Counted from the first letter of the stretch, positions 1 to 9,060 are shown. The stretch: DNA of 64,000 nucleotides from an uncultured Christensenella sp. (GCA_910587015.1 CAJUME010000008.1:1-64000), one strand, 5' to 3'. A program made the numbers and translations. The notes: generated by a model from the letters alone, not told the origin.

Positions 1-699
1 GGTGTCTATCCTAAGGCACTCCTGCTGGGGGTGCTTTCTGCCGCCCTGCGGGGGTACGTTTGCGACCGTGCTTTCGATAATTTTTAACAGAGCCTGCTGT
101 ACGCCCTCGCCCGAAACGTCGCGGGTTATGGATACGTTTTCGCTCTTCCTTGCAATTTTATCGATTTCGTCAATATAAATTATGCCGCGCTGAGCCTTTG
201 CAATATCGAAGTCCGCATTCTGGATAAGCTTTAATAGAATATTTTCAACGTCCTCGCCGACGTAGCCCGCCTCGGTAAGCGTTGTCGCGTCCGCCGCGGC
301 AAAGGGCACGTTTAAAATTTTTGCAAGCGTCCTTGCAAGCAGGGTTTTGCCGCAGCCCGTAGGGCCGAGCAGAAGAATATTGCTTTTTTCGATTTCCACG
401 TCGTTGTCAAGCGAGCTTTGGTTAAGGTTGTTTATACGCTTATAGTGGTTATAAACCGCAACGGAAAGCACCTTCTTTGCCTCGTGCTGACCGACTATAT
501 ATTTGTCAAGCTCGCTTTTGATTTCGGCGGGGGTTTTAAGGGGAACCTGCTCCGCCGCACCCGCGTCCGCCTCCTTAACCATATCACCGCAGATTACTAT
601 ACATTCGTCGCATATGCAAGCGCCGTTTTTTCCCGTTATAAGTTTTTTTACGTATTCCTCGGGTTTTCCGCAGAATGAACAAAATTTCTGGTCTTTCAA
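1..699 (-). CDS. clpX: ATP-dependent Clp protease ATP-binding subunit ClpX (3' part cut by window edge)
   Basis: AAA+ unfoldase that recognises tagged or damaged proteins and feeds them to ClpP in the cytoplasm. The translation starts with the ClpX zinc-binding domain (CSFCGKP, then CICDECI), followed by the Walker A motif LLGPTGCGKT and the Walker B-like IIYIDEIDKIA. About 233 codons are visible; the C-terminal part with the sensor-2 and IGF-loop regions lies beyond the left edge. No ATG is available near the N-terminus. I place the start at a TTG (699-697) because GGGAG lies 8 bases upstream and the protein then begins LKDQKFCSFCGKP, as in the family. It lies downstream of clpP on the same strand, separated by a structured repeat element (722-898). 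Confidence 0.93.
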   Translation of the reverse strand, partial: MKDQKFCSFCGKPEEYVKKLITGKNGACICDECIVICGDMVKEADAGAAEQVPLKTPAEIKSELDKYIVGQHEAKKVLSVAVYNHYKRINNLNQSSLDNDVEIEKSNILLLGPTGCGKTLLARTLAKILNVPFAAADATTLTEAGYVGEDVENILLKLIQNADFDIAKAQRGIIYIDEIDKIARKSENVSITRDVSGEGVQQALLKIIESTVANVPPQGGRKHPQQECLRIDT

Positions 700-721
700 A
701 AACAAAACTCCCAAATTCAAC

Positions 722-898
722 TCACAAAAATCTCGGCAAGCCGTGCCTGCGATTTTTCGTGAATTTGAGGGCGCCGCCCTCGCGGTTGCAATCTAAAGCG
801 CCCTCATAATATTTAATTGCAACCGCTCACCCGCTGAGGCGCAAGTTTGCGCAAATCGGGTGCGCTAAGCAAAAAATGTAATTTTTGCTTGCGCCGTT
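722..898. repeat. Intergenic structured repeat, copy A (inverted relative to copy B at 9635-9814)
   Basis: This 177-base stretch between clpP and clpX is the reverse complement, with scattered differences, of 9635-9814 upstream of rnfC. It contains several potential stem-loops. The arms GCGGTTGCAAT (782-792) and ATTGCAACCGC (816-826) pair perfectly. GCGCAAGTTTGCGC (839-852) is a hairpin, AAGCAAAAA...TTTTTGCTT near 867-890 is another, and AAAAATC...GATTTTT near 725-757 is a fourth. In copy B one stem pair is changed on both sides (C-G to T-A), keeping the pairing. It may be a non-autonomous mobile element or a structured RNA; no coding potential is evident. Confidence 0.8.
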
Positions 899-950
899 TA
901 TTATTCTATAACCGTCTTAAAGCGTAAATACACCTTTAAGCCGCCAAAAT

Positions 951-1541
951 TTACCTTTTATAAAAAACCTTATCGATTAAGCCGTACTCCATAGCCTCCT
1001 GCGCGGAAAGATAGTTGTCGCGGTCGGTGTCGCGCTCTACCTGCTCTACGGGCTTGCCCGAATTCTGCGACAGTATCGCGTTAAGCTTGCGCTTGGTCTT
1101 TAAAATATGCTCGGCGGCGATTTTTATATCGCTTGCCTGTCCCTGTGCTCCGCCGAGAGGCTGGTGTATCATAATTTCGCTGTTGGGAAGGGCGTAGCGC
1201 TTGCCTTTTTGCCCGCTGGAAAGCAGGAACGCGCCCATCGAAGCCGCCATACCTATGCAGATTGTGGAAACATCGCACTTTACATAGTTCATAGTGTCGT
1301 AAATGGCAAGACCCGCGGAAACCGAGCCGCCGGGGCTGTTGATATAAAGCGAAATGTCCTTAGAGGGGTCCTTCGCTTCAAGATAAATAAGCTGCGCCAC
1401 TACCGTGTTTGCAACGGCATCGTCTATCTCGCCGCTTAAAAAGATTATTCGGTCCTCCAAAAGGCGGCTGTAAATATCGTACGAGCGTTCCCCGCGCGAG
1501 GTCTGCTCGACAATGTAGGGAACAAGCGTGTTCTTTTCCAT
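951..1541 (-). CDS. clpP: ATP-dependent Clp protease proteolytic subunit ClpP
   Basis: Serine peptidase that forms the double-heptamer chamber degrading proteins delivered by ClpX or ClpC. The 196-residue length is normal for the family. The catalytic triad is visible as Ser101 in GMAASMGAFL, His126 in IMIHQPLGG and Asp175 in the segment DTDRDNYLSA. The N-terminal axial-loop region (VPYIVEQTSRGERSYDIYSRLL) is also typical. It sits between tig and clpX on the same strand, a common Firmicutes order. The start has a purine-rich AAGGAG-like sequence (complement of ctcctt near 1550). A partner Clp ATPase, tmRNA (28807-29197) and an RqcH-like protein are all in this window. Confidence 0.97.
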   Translation of the reverse strand: MEKNTLVPYIVEQTSRGERSYDIYSRLLEDRIIFLSGEIDDAVANTVVAQLIYLEAKDPSKDISLYINSPGGSVSAGLAIYDTMNYVKCDVSTICIGMAASMGAFLLSSGQKGKRYALPNSEIMIHQPLGGAQGQASDIKIAAEHILKTKRKLNAILSQNSGKPVEQVERDTDRDNYLSAQEAMEYGLIDKVFYKR

Positions 1542-1593
1542 AAAAGCTACTCCTTAAAAATTTGCGGCACATACGCCGTTGAATTATATTATG

Positions 1594-2949
1594 TTACGCT
1601 TTCTTTTTGGTTGCTTTTTTTGCGGGCTTTGCAGCGGGCTCCGCCGCGCCGTCTTCCGTATAAAGCTCGTTATTCGCCGCAAGGAAGTCAAAGAGCTTGG
1701 TGATTATTATATCGCTCTTGATATACTCGTACTGGCGGGGGTCCATACTCTTTTTGTATTCCTCCGCAGTCTTTTCAACTGAAGCCGCCTGCTCTGCGAT
1801 TTTCGCCTCTACCTCCGCATCCTCTGCGGTGAAGCCCTCCGTGCGGATAATTTTGTCGATTACCAGCTGAGATAACACTCTGGGCGCCGCCTGCGGATTA
1901 TACTGCGCGCGGAACTGCTCCATCGTCTGACCCATGTACTTGATATAATCCTCAAGCTTCAAGCCCTGATACATAAGGCGGTAGGAAAAATCCTGAACAA
2001 GTCTGTCGATTTCGCTCTCTATCATCGCCTCGGGAATTTCCGCCTTGGCGTGCTTGCAGATTTCCTCTATAATGCTGTTTTCCGTTTCATCGCGGGAACG
2101 GCTTTCCGCATTCTTTAAAAGTTTTTCGCGAACGGTGTTTTTGTAAGCCTCTACGCTCTCCGCGCCGGCATGCTTTTTGACGTATTCGTCCGTCAGCTCG
2201 GGCAACTGCTTTTCTGTAATTTTATTAAGCTTGATTTCAAAAACCGCTTCCTTGCCGCGGAGATTGTCCGCCTGATAATCATCGGGGAATTTTACGGTTA
2301 TATCGCGCGTGCCGCCGATTTCCATACCGACAACCTGCTCCTCGAAGCCGGGGATAAAGCTTCCGCTGCCGAGTACAAGGTCATACTCCTCAGCCGTGCC
2401 GCCCGCAAACTTCTCTCCGTCAACACTGCCGGAAAAGTCGATATTTACCTTATCGCCGTTTTTGCAGGGTCTGCCGCTTGCCTCAACGTCGGTCGCGTTG
2501 CGCTCCAAAAGCTTTTTAACCTCTGCCTCGACGTCGCCGTCTGATACATTATAAGCATACTTTTTGATTTTTAAACCTGTATAAGCCTCTATTTCCACAT
2601 CGGGCTTTACGGGCACGACCGCCGACAGCACAAGCCCCTTGCCCTCTTCCAGACTGTCAACCGAAAGCTCGGGCTCGCCGACTGCGGTAAAGCTGTCCTT
2701 CTCCTTTTCGAGAATAGCGAAGTAATGCTCGCGGTACAGCACGTTGAACGCCTCGTCAAAGAAAACGCTTTTGCCGTAATAATTTTCAAGCACGGGCTTG
2801 GGAGCCTTGCCCTTGCGGAAGCCGGGTACGCTGTACTTGCCGCGCGTTCTGGTATATGCCTGCATTATTGCGTTCTGCCATTCGTCTTCGGTGAAGGTTA
2901 TGGTCAGCTTGACCGTGCTTTTTTCGCCGACTGCCTGTGTATAGTTCAT
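1594..2949 (-). CDS. tig: Trigger factor, ribosome-associated chaperone and peptidyl-prolyl isomerase
   Basis: Binds nascent chains at the ribosome exit tunnel and helps early folding. The 451-residue protein has the ribosome-binding domain with signature GFRKGKAPKPV near residue 43. An FKBP-type PPIase domain follows (roughly residues 145-240, with GDKVNIDFSGSVDGEKF and GSGSFIPGFEEQVVGM), then a helical C-terminal chaperone domain. The extreme C-terminus is Ala/Lys-rich (PAAKPAKKATKKKA). The open frame extends further upstream, but the ATG at 2949 has AGGAG seven bases before it and gives the usual N-terminus, so I use that start. It is the first gene of the tig-clpP-clpX run. Confidence 0.95.
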   Translation of the reverse strand: MNYTQAVGEKSTVKLTITFTEDEWQNAIMQAYTRTRGKYSVPGFRKGKAPKPVLENYYGKSVFFDEAFNVLYREHYFAILEKEKDSFTAVGEPELSVDSLEEGKGLVLSAVVPVKPDVEIEAYTGLKIKKYAYNVSDGDVEAEVKKLLERNATDVEASGRPCKNGDKVNIDFSGSVDGEKFAGGTAEEYDLVLGSGSFIPGFEEQVVGMEIGGTRDITVKFPDDYQADNLRGKEAVFEIKLNKITEKQLPELTDEYVKKHAGAESVEAYKNTVREKLLKNAESRSRDETENSIIEEICKHAKAEIPEAMIESEIDRLVQDFSYRLMYQGLKLEDYIKYMGQTMEQFRAQYNPQAAPRVLSQLVIDKIIRTEGFTAEDAEVEAKIAEQAASVEKTAEEYKKSMDPRQYEYIKSDIIITKLFDFLAANNELYTEDGAAEPAAKPAKKATKKKA

Positions 2950-3142
2950 TTTTGTCTCCTGAAAAATATAATTTTGGTATTTTATGCGTTCAATATTGTA
3001 ACACAAGTAAAAATTTTTAACAACTTATTTAATTTACTTTTTGAATTTTTTAATATACAATTAAACGGTCGGCTACGTTTGATATGCCTAAGCTGTGTCA
3101 AACGCAAACCGAATAAAGATACAAGGATTAAACGTCACGTTT

Positions 3143-4825
3143 ATGCCGCAGGACGCTTTTACAATCAAATATGTTGCGCAGGAGCTTGGCGAAAGGCTTT
3201 GCGGCGGAAAAATTTCCAAAATCACACAGCCCAACAAGGATTTGCTGATATTTATTATATACACCGCCGCGGGCAGCGTTAAACTTGAAATTTGCCTTGC
3301 CGCCAAGGGCTGCCGTTTAAGCCTTGCCGATGCGGACGTGCCCGCGCCAAAGTCCGCGCCCAACTTCTGCATGCTTTTGAGGAAGCATTTGCAGAACGCG
3401 CAGATTACCGCAATAAAGCAGATTGACGGGGAGCGGATAGTTTATTTCGACCTTGACTGCGTTTCGGAATTCGAGCGAACAAGCATGCGTTTTTACGTCG
3501 AGCTTATGGGCAAGTACTCCAACGCGGTTTTAACGCAGAACGGCATAATCTGCGGCGCGCTTAAAACCACCGCTATAGGCGAAAGCACTCGGCGCGTGCT
3601 GTTTACGGGCGCGAAATACGTTTTGCCGCAGCCGCAGGACAAATGCAACCCCGCCGACTTAAACGGGCTTGAAAAGCTGTTTGACGGCTTTTGCGGTGAT
3701 TACGTTAAATTCATTGCCGACAACGTGCGCGGAATTGCGTACTCCACCGCCGCCGATATTGCCGAGGCTTACGGCGGAAAACCGACCGCAGGGGACGTAA
3801 ACAGCTATATATGCGGGGGGCAAATTGCGCCGTGCGTTATTTTTGCCGATGGCGGGCCGTTCGATTTCGCCGTAAAATACTGCGGAGAAAACAAAAAGAA
3901 TTACCCCTCTGTTTTGCAGGCTCAAACCGCTTATTATGCGTATATCTGCGAAAAACGCGCCTTCGGGGACATGAAAAGGCGACTGCTGTCCGCGCTTGCA
4001 GCCTCTGTAAAAAAGACGGAAAAGCGGCTTGCGGCAATCGAGCAGAAGCTTTTGGACTGCCGCGATATGGAAGCGGTAAAACTGAAGGGTGAGCTGATTA
4101 CCGCCAACATATATGCCGTTAAACGCGGCATGGATGAGCTTGAAGCGGTAAATTATTACGACGAAAACGGCGGTAAAATCAAAATCGCTCTGGATAAAAC
4201 GCTTTCGCCCGCGGACAACGCGCAAAGATACTATAAAAAATATGCAAAATTAAAGCGCACGCTTATATCGGTAACCGAACAAAAGCGCGAGGCAGAAGCG
4301 CAGAAAAGCTATCTAAACAGCATTAACTCGCACATATGTGCCGCCGAAAGCGTTTGCGACCTTGAAGAAACCGAGGAGGAGCTTAAAGCCTTAGGACTGA
4401 TAAAAGCTGTCGAAAGCGGCAAAAAAAGGGTTGTAAAGCAGACGCCCTTCCGCGAATTTATATGCGGCGGTTTTAAAATTTTTGCGGGGCGCAACAATTT
4501 GCAGAATGACAGACTTTTAAAAAGCGCTTCGCCGCAGGATATATGGCTGCATACGCAGGGCTACCACTCCTCCCACGTCATTATTTCAAGCCGCGGAGAG
4601 TCTGTGCCGGACAGCGTTCTGCAAGCCGCGGCGGAGATTTGCGCATATTATTCCGACGGGCGGAACGGCAGCAAAATCCCCGTTGACTACTGCCAGAGGC
4701 GGTTTGTAAAAAAGCCGCCGAGGTCAAACGCGGGCTTTGTTATTTACACCGATTACAAAACAACGCTGGCAACGCCTGACGCCCACGGCGAGCTTGCCGC
4801 AAACGACCAAAAAACAGGACAATAA
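3143..4825 (+). CDS. rqcH: NFACT family protein, likely RqcH (ribosome quality control, Ala-tailing)
   Basis: The 560-residue protein has the family architecture. It has an NFACT-N domain (MPQDAFTIKYVAQELGERL, then GGKISKITQPNKDLLIF), a central helical/coiled-coil region rich in Lys and Glu (residues ~290-430), and an NFACT-R domain near residue 455 onward with DIWLHTQGYHSSHVII. In Bacteria these proteins bind obstructed 50S subunits and add alanine tails to stalled chains (established for RqcH in Bacillus); older names are FbpA or fibronectin-binding protein. The frame is open back to a GTG at 3095, but the ATG at 3143 gives the conserved N-terminus. No convincing Shine-Dalgarno sequence precedes either start. 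It is divergent from tig and two bases ahead of the next gene. Confidence 0.88.
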   Translation: MPQDAFTIKYVAQELGERLCGGKISKITQPNKDLLIFIIYTAAGSVKLEICLAAKGCRLSLADADVPAPKSAPNFCMLLRKHLQNAQITAIKQIDGERIVYFDLDCVSEFERTSMRFYVELMGKYSNAVLTQNGIICGALKTTAIGESTRRVLFTGAKYVLPQPQDKCNPADLNGLEKLFDGFCGDYVKFIADNVRGIAYSTAADIAEAYGGKPTAGDVNSYICGGQIAPCVIFADGGPFDFAVKYCGENKKNYPSVLQAQTAYYAYICEKRAFGDMKRRLLSALAASVKKTEKRLAAIEQKLLDCRDMEAVKLKGELITANIYAVKRGMDELEAVNYYDENGGKIKIALDKTLSPADNAQRYYKKYAKLKRTLISVTEQKREAEAQKSYLNSINSHICAAESVCDLEETEEELKALGLIKAVESGKKRVVKQTPFREFICGGFKIFAGRNNLQNDRLLKSASPQDIWLHTQGYHSSHVIISSRGESVPDSVLQAAAEICAYYSDGRNGSKIPVDYCQRRFVKKPPRSNAGFVIYTDYKTTLATPDAHGELAANDQKTGQ

Positions 4826-4827
4826 AA

Positions 4828-5112
4828 ATGGACAACGATAACAACAACGGCAAAACGGCATTCATTTACATTGCCGCCGCGGCGTGCGCATTGGGCGCGG
4901 TCGCCTTCGGGCTTGCGTTTACAAGGCTTGGGATATACTCTCTTATCTGCTCGGTTTTGTTCGAGCTTGCCTCGCTCGCCTTCTGCAACGCGCAAAAAAA
5001 GGCAAACAATATAAAAGCGGTTAAATACGTTAAAATTACAGCCTATGTACTGCTCGGCATTTTTGCCGCATTCTTTATCGGCGGGGTAATTTACGTTTCT
5101 TTAAGCTCTTAA
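4828..5112 (+). CDS. Small membrane protein, unknown function
   Basis: I do not recognise a named family. The 94-residue product begins with a polar Asp/Asn-rich head (MDNDNNNGKTAF). Three hydrophobic segments follow (about residues 11-32, 34-52 and 66-92), with a short Lys-rich loop between the second and third (NAQKKANNIKAVKYVK). The start codon follows the rqcH stop by two bases, so it is almost certainly translated from the rqcH transcript. Its role is not deducible from the sequence. Confidence 0.7.
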   Translation: MDNDNNNGKTAFIYIAAAACALGAVAFGLAFTRLGIYSLICSVLFELASLAFCNAQKKANNIKAVKYVKITAYVLLGIFAAFFIGGVIYVSLSS

Positions 5113-5163
5113 AGGTTAAAATCAGTATAAAACAGCGCGGATTTTGCCATTATTAATAATGAT

Positions 5164-5544
5164 ATGGACAGAATTTCTTGCTGTGTGCTCGATAAAATTT
5201 GTACGCTTGCGCCCTTGGGAAGGTATGTTGTGTTTTCCGCAGACGAGCTGTTCGAGGCGCTCCCCGACGACGAGGAAGCAACGATAACCGAGCTTAAAAA
5301 GGCCGTTAAAGCGCTGACTGCGGACGGCTACATCGATTTGAAGTATCAGGACGGCGAATTTTTTTGCGCCGCGCCGCTTAAAAAGCTCCGGCCCGCGCCG
5401 CCCGCCGAGCCGCAAACGGCAACACTGCCCCCTCAGCCGACCGAAAAAACAAAACAAGCCGCACCCGTCGCCGTGCTTTTGGCGGCGTTTGCGGGCGGCG
5501 CGCTCGGCAGTCTTATAATTTCTTTGATATTCGCGCTGGTATAA
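5164..5544 (+). CDS. Winged-helix-like domain with C-terminal membrane anchor, unknown function
   Basis: A 126-residue protein. The first ~80 residues look like a small helical, winged-helix-like fold (paired helices, then ADGYIDLKYQDGEFFCAA as a possible wing). A Pro/Thr-rich linker follows (PAPPAEPQTATLPPQPTEK), then a hydrophobic C-terminal segment (residues ~100-126). It is laid out like the next gene, so the two appear to be diverged paralogues in tandem. The domain assignment is inference from pattern only. The start ATG at 5164 lacks a clear Shine-Dalgarno sequence. Confidence 0.65.
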   Translation: MDRISCCVLDKICTLAPLGRYVVFSADELFEALPDDEEATITELKKAVKALTADGYIDLKYQDGEFFCAAPLKKLRPAPPAEPQTATLPPQPTEKTKQAAPVAVLLAAFAGGALGSLIISLIFALV

Positions 5545-5546
5545 AA

Positions 5547-5906
5547 ATGCTGTCGAGAAACGAAAACGAGGTAATGAGCGCGGTTTACGCGCTTTGCGAC
5601 GGCACAGAGGGCTGTCTGGTTTCGCCGATTGACATACTGTCCATACTCCCCTCCAAGCGCGGCTTTTCCGCAGAAAAGCTTGAGGATATTCTTTTCGCCC
5701 TCAAATGCGACGGATATTTCGATTTGATAATGTCCGAAAGAAAGGGCGAAAAAATGTACGTTATAAATCTGAAAGAAAACGGTCGGGCGTACAAGCGCAA
5801 CGCAAAACAGCGGCAAAGGGATATTACCTTTAAAATTTTCCTTGCCTTTATAGGCGCGTTGGCAACCTTTATCTTCGGACTTATATTAAAAGCTGTTTTC
5901 GGCTGA
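5547..5906 (+). CDS. Winged-helix-like domain with C-terminal membrane anchor, paralogue of upstream gene
   Basis: A 119-residue protein whose first ~85 residues again suggest a winged-helix-like domain (MLSRNENEVMSAVYALCDG; LEDILFALKCDGYFDLIMSE as helix then wing). A basic stretch (RAYKRNAKQRQRD) and one transmembrane helix (residues ~95-117) follow. The start lies two bases after the preceding stop. The shared pattern of a cytoplasmic DGYFDL/DGYIDL core plus a terminal membrane helix supports a duplicated pair. This could be a membrane-tethered regulator or an adaptor; neither can be shown here. Confidence 0.68.
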   Translation: MLSRNENEVMSAVYALCDGTEGCLVSPIDILSILPSKRGFSAEKLEDILFALKCDGYFDLIMSERKGEKMYVINLKENGRAYKRNAKQRQRDITFKIFLAFIGALATFIFGLILKAVFG

Positions 5907-5912
5907 TTTTAT

Positions 5913-5941
5913 TTGCTTTTTTATATAATTTTTGTTACAAT
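5913..5941 (+). promoter_or_regulatory. Promoter for the gene at 6010
   Basis: TTGCTT (5913-5918) and TACAAT (5936-5941) are separated by exactly 17 bases. They lie about 65 bases before the ATG at 6010, in an otherwise AT-rich gap. This is a plausible housekeeping sigma-factor promoter giving a leader of roughly 60 bases. Confidence 0.55.
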
Positions 5942-6009
5942 AGCCACGCAACGGGCTTTTTTGCGCAACTGCGCTGCGCCCGCTATTTGCAAAAAGACGG
6001 GTAGCGTAT

Positions 6010-7422
6010 ATGAAGAACAACAAAAAGCTTTTAATTTCACTCACCGCAATATTTTCGGTTTTCGTAATAATTGCGGTTTTTCTTATGATTTGGTTCTGGG
6101 GTGACAGATACCGCGATTTCAGAGAATTAAAGCAGGAATTCGACATTCCCGACCTTGAAAGCGGCGGCTCTCCCCAAGGGCTTGCAAACTACTTCAACGG
6201 CGAATACGAGGTAACGACCGAGGTAACTGGCGCGGACGGCACCGTAACCCAAAAGACGGAAAAGAAAAGACAGAATTTCTTTTTCATATCCTCCTATATG
6301 CCCAAAAAACAGCCCTCGCGCGTGTACGTTGTAGGACAGGAAACGGGCTACATAGGCTTTGTTACGCTTAAAAATCCCGACGGCACGCCGCACACCGGCC
6401 ACGTCGGCGGCATTGCAGTCAACCGCGATTATCTTTGGATAAGCTCTCAGGCAGAAGAAAAGGACGAAAACGGAAAAATTACCGAGGTCGGCACCGTTTT
6501 TGTTGCCAAGGCAAGCGGAATGAAGCCCGAGGGCTCGACCGCAAGCCTTCCGCTTATCAAGGAAATTATCAAAAAAGCCCAGAACAGCGCCAAGCCCGAC
6601 GCGGACAATTCAATCACCTTCACCGCGTCCTTCAATGCTCAGGGCAACGCCTCCTTCCTCTATTACTACGACGCGGATATGGGCGCGAGCGAAAGCGCAA
6701 GCTATGCGGACAGACTTTATGTAGGCGAGTTTTACCGCAAGGGCGACAAATACGGCACTGCGGAAAGCCACCACATAACCACACCCGCCTCCAAAAACGT
6801 TTTGACGGAGAAAAAGAGCGGCGGGGATAAAAATAAGGCGTTCGCTTACGAGTACAACGTAAACGCAAGCAATTACACGGACAACGCCTTCGGACTTTAC
6901 ACCATATCCTTCTCCGACGCAAGCGAATACAAAACCAAAAGCGGACAAGGCATGCCGCAGATACAGAAAATATTTTCACTGCCGGACGAGGTTCAGGGCT
7001 TTGCCCGCACCACTAACGGAAGGCTTGTGCTTTCCATAAGCTACGGACTTAAAAACAGCAAGCTTTGCTATTACGACTGGGATACGCTTGCGAATACCGA
7101 TTATAAAACCACGCCCAGCAAGCTGTACAGCGAGCTGAACGAGGACAAGAAGAATTATGAATACGAGGACTTTTACAGAGAGTACGGCAACGGCAAAACA
7201 CTGCCCTATTCGGGACAGACGTTAAGGGTTTACTTTGCGGACAGCTCTACACTGCTGCGCACCTACGATATTCCTTGTATGTCGGAAGGGCTTTGCGTCA
7301 TGAAGGAGCGCGGCGAGGAACGCGTTTACGTTCTGTTCGAATCGGGCGCAAAGCAGTACAAAAGCTTTGTAAGACAGGTTCTGAAAGAGGTTTACAGCTT
7401 TGTCCCCGACAAAAGAAGATAA
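6010..7422 (+). CDS. Membrane-anchored extracytoplasmic protein, probable beta-propeller-like, unknown function
   Basis: The 470-residue protein has a short basic N-terminus and one hydrophobic helix (residues ~7-30), so the bulk lies outside the membrane. Without a clear cleavage motif I read it as an anchor. The exterior carries repeated aromatic/Gly strands such as RVYVVGQETGYIGFVTL, GHVGGIAVNRDYLWISS and GFARTTNGRLVLSISYG. Each resembles a propeller blade reporting a value, and the last (SEGLCVMKERGEERVYVLFES) is similar. I cannot assign a ligand or enzyme activity. It has its own promoter (5913-5941) and ends at a strong bidirectional terminator (7442-7478). Confidence 0.72.
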   Translation: MKNNKKLLISLTAIFSVFVIIAVFLMIWFWGDRYRDFRELKQEFDIPDLESGGSPQGLANYFNGEYEVTTEVTGADGTVTQKTEKKRQNFFFISSYMPKKQPSRVYVVGQETGYIGFVTLKNPDGTPHTGHVGGIAVNRDYLWISSQAEEKDENGKITEVGTVFVAKASGMKPEGSTASLPLIKEIIKKAQNSAKPDADNSITFTASFNAQGNASFLYYYDADMGASESASYADRLYVGEFYRKGDKYGTAESHHITTPASKNVLTEKKSGGDKNKAFAYEYNVNASNYTDNAFGLYTISFSDASEYKTKSGQGMPQIQKIFSLPDEVQGFARTTNGRLVLSISYGLKNSKLCYYDWDTLANTDYKTTPSKLYSELNEDKKNYEYEDFYREYGNGKTLPYSGQTLRVYFADSSTLLRTYDIPCMSEGLCVMKERGEERVYVLFESGAKQYKSFVRQVLKEVYSFVPDKRR

Positions 7423-7441
7423 TATTGTTTGATTGATAGAA

Positions 7442-7478
7442 AACGCGCCCCGCGGGCTTAAAGCCCGCGGGGCGCGTT
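7442..7478. terminator. Bidirectional intrinsic terminator between convergent genes
   Basis: An 18-bp GC-rich perfect inverted repeat (7442-7459 with 7461-7478, one-base centre) lies between the stop codons of the plus-strand gene ending at 7422 and the minus-strand peptidase gene ending at 7494. T-rich sequence follows on the plus side (TTATTTTATT). Confidence 0.88.
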
Positions 7479-7493
7479 ATTTTATTACCGTTT

Positions 7494-8867
7494 TTATTTA
7501 CAGAAGGCAAGGCACGCAAGATACAGCGAGTAAACGTCCGCCTTGGAAATCAGCTCGTACGGGGCGTGCATGGACAGCACAGGAACGCCCACGTCCACCG
7601 TGTCTATGCCGAGGTTTGCAATATATTTTGCAACCGTGCCGCCGCCGCCGACGTCTACCGCGCCCAGCTCGCCAACCTGCCAGACTGCGTTTCCGTTATC
7701 GAAAATATCGCGGATAAAGCCCATAAACTCGGCAGAGGCGTCGTTTGTGGACGACTTCCCGCGGGAGCCCGTGTATTTGGAAACCGCCGCCCCGCAGGAC
7801 ACAAAGGTTGTGTTGCGCTTTTCGAAAACTGACGAAAATGCGGGGTCGTATGCCGCGGTAACGTCCGCGGAAATGCATTTCGAGTTATATCTTACCTCTA
7901 TAGGGTTAGCATTGAAGGACGCCGCAACGGTATCAATCACGTCGCAGATAACCTTGCTTTGCATGCCCGTGGTGCCATCCGAGCCGACCTCCTCCTTATC
8001 TGCAAACACCGCAATCATGGTATGCGGGCTGTCGCAGTCGAAAATCGCGCGCATTTCGGGATAGGCGCAGACCTTGTCGTCGTGACCGTATGCAGAGATA
8101 AGCGTTCTGTCAAAGCCGACGTCGCGCGCCTTGCCCGCGGGCACAAAGCACAGCTCCGAGCACTGCAAATCAACCTCGGTAATGCCGTACTTCTGGTTCA
8201 AAAGCTTCAATACAGCTGTTTTAACCGCCTCCTTATCCTCTTCTCCGTCCTCGGAAACCGCGGGAAGCCCGCCGATTACCGCGTTAAGGCTTTCTCCGTC
8301 AATCGCCTTTGCAAGGGGCTTTGCGCTCTGTTCCGCGCCGAGGTGGGGCAGAATATCGGTAATATAAAATACGGGGTCGTCCTCGTCCTCGCCCACGCAT
8401 ATTTCCACGCGCTCGCCGCCGCGCAGCACTACAACGCCGTGCAGAGCAAGGGGAATTGCAGTCCACTGGTACTTTTTAATTCCGCCGTAGTAGTGCGTTT
8501 TTAAATAGCACAGACCGCTGTCCTCGTACATGGGGTTGGGCTTTAAATCGAGGCGCGGGCTGTCGACGTGCGCAACCATTATGCGTACGCCGTGCTTTGC
8601 AACGTCCTCCTTGCCAACTCTTATCAAAAACACGTTTTTGTGACGGTTGATAAAATAACGCTTGTCGCCCGCCTTTAATTTTTCCGAAAAAGAGAAGGGC
8701 TTAAAGCCGTTCTCCTCCGCAAGCCTTTGCGCGGTTACTGCCGCGTCCCGCTCTGTTTTAGAGCTGTCCAAAAACCTTTTATAGCCTTCCGCAAAGTCGT
8801 AAATAGCTTCAAGCTGAGCGCCGTCCGCCTCCTTATATACGTTTTTGCGCGTGTATTTCAAATCCAT
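7494..8867 (-). CDS. M18 family metallo-aminopeptidase
   Basis: A 457-residue cytoplasmic zinc peptidase of the M18 family, which removes N-terminal, often acidic, residues from peptides. Visible family signatures are MVAHVDSPRLDLKPNP (first metal-binding His-x-Asp), VFADKEEVGSDGTTGMQS (Glu-Glu catalytic and metal site) and the C-terminal VGVPVLSMHAPYELISKADV (metal-binding His). The frame is open to 8933, but the ATG at 8867 is preceded by AAGGAG at proper spacing and gives MDLKYTRKNVY, so I use it. It is transcribed alone, toward the shared terminator with the gene at 6010. Exact substrate preference is not determinable. Confidence 0.92.
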   Translation of the reverse strand: MDLKYTRKNVYKEADGAQLEAIYDFAEGYKRFLDSSKTERDAAVTAQRLAEENGFKPFSFSEKLKAGDKRYFINRHKNVFLIRVGKEDVAKHGVRIMVAHVDSPRLDLKPNPMYEDSGLCYLKTHYYGGIKKYQWTAIPLALHGVVVLRGGERVEICVGEDEDDPVFYITDILPHLGAEQSAKPLAKAIDGESLNAVIGGLPAVSEDGEEDKEAVKTAVLKLLNQKYGITEVDLQCSELCFVPAGKARDVGFDRTLISAYGHDDKVCAYPEMRAIFDCDSPHTMIAVFADKEEVGSDGTTGMQSKVICDVIDTVAASFNANPIEVRYNSKCISADVTAAYDPAFSSVFEKRNTTFVSCGAAVSKYTGSRGKSSTNDASAEFMGFIRDIFDNGNAVWQVGELGAVDVGGGGTVAKYIANLGIDTVDVGVPVLSMHAPYELISKADVYSLYLACLAFCK

Positions 8868-9022
8868 TTTTTTATCTCCTTGACCGATGTTTTTTACGCC
8901 CCTTATTATAACCGCGGGCGGCGGATATGTCAAGAGAATACAAGCCCTTGCACACTGCGCAAAATTTGCGTAAATTATATCAAAATGTCGGTAAAAACGC
9001 TTAAAAAGTTCGCGCTTTTCTA

Positions 9023-9051
9023 TTTACTTAAAGGATAATTTAGTATATAAT
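9023..9051 (+). promoter_or_regulatory. Promoter with near-leaderless start for the gene at 9061
   Basis: TTTACT (9023-9028) and TATAAT (9046-9051) are 17 bases apart. The ATG of the next gene starts only 9 bases after the -10 box, leaving room for a leader of about 2-3 bases and no conventional ribosome-binding site. The same arrangement recurs elsewhere in the window. Confidence 0.7.
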
Positions 9052-9060
9052 TGAATAGGT

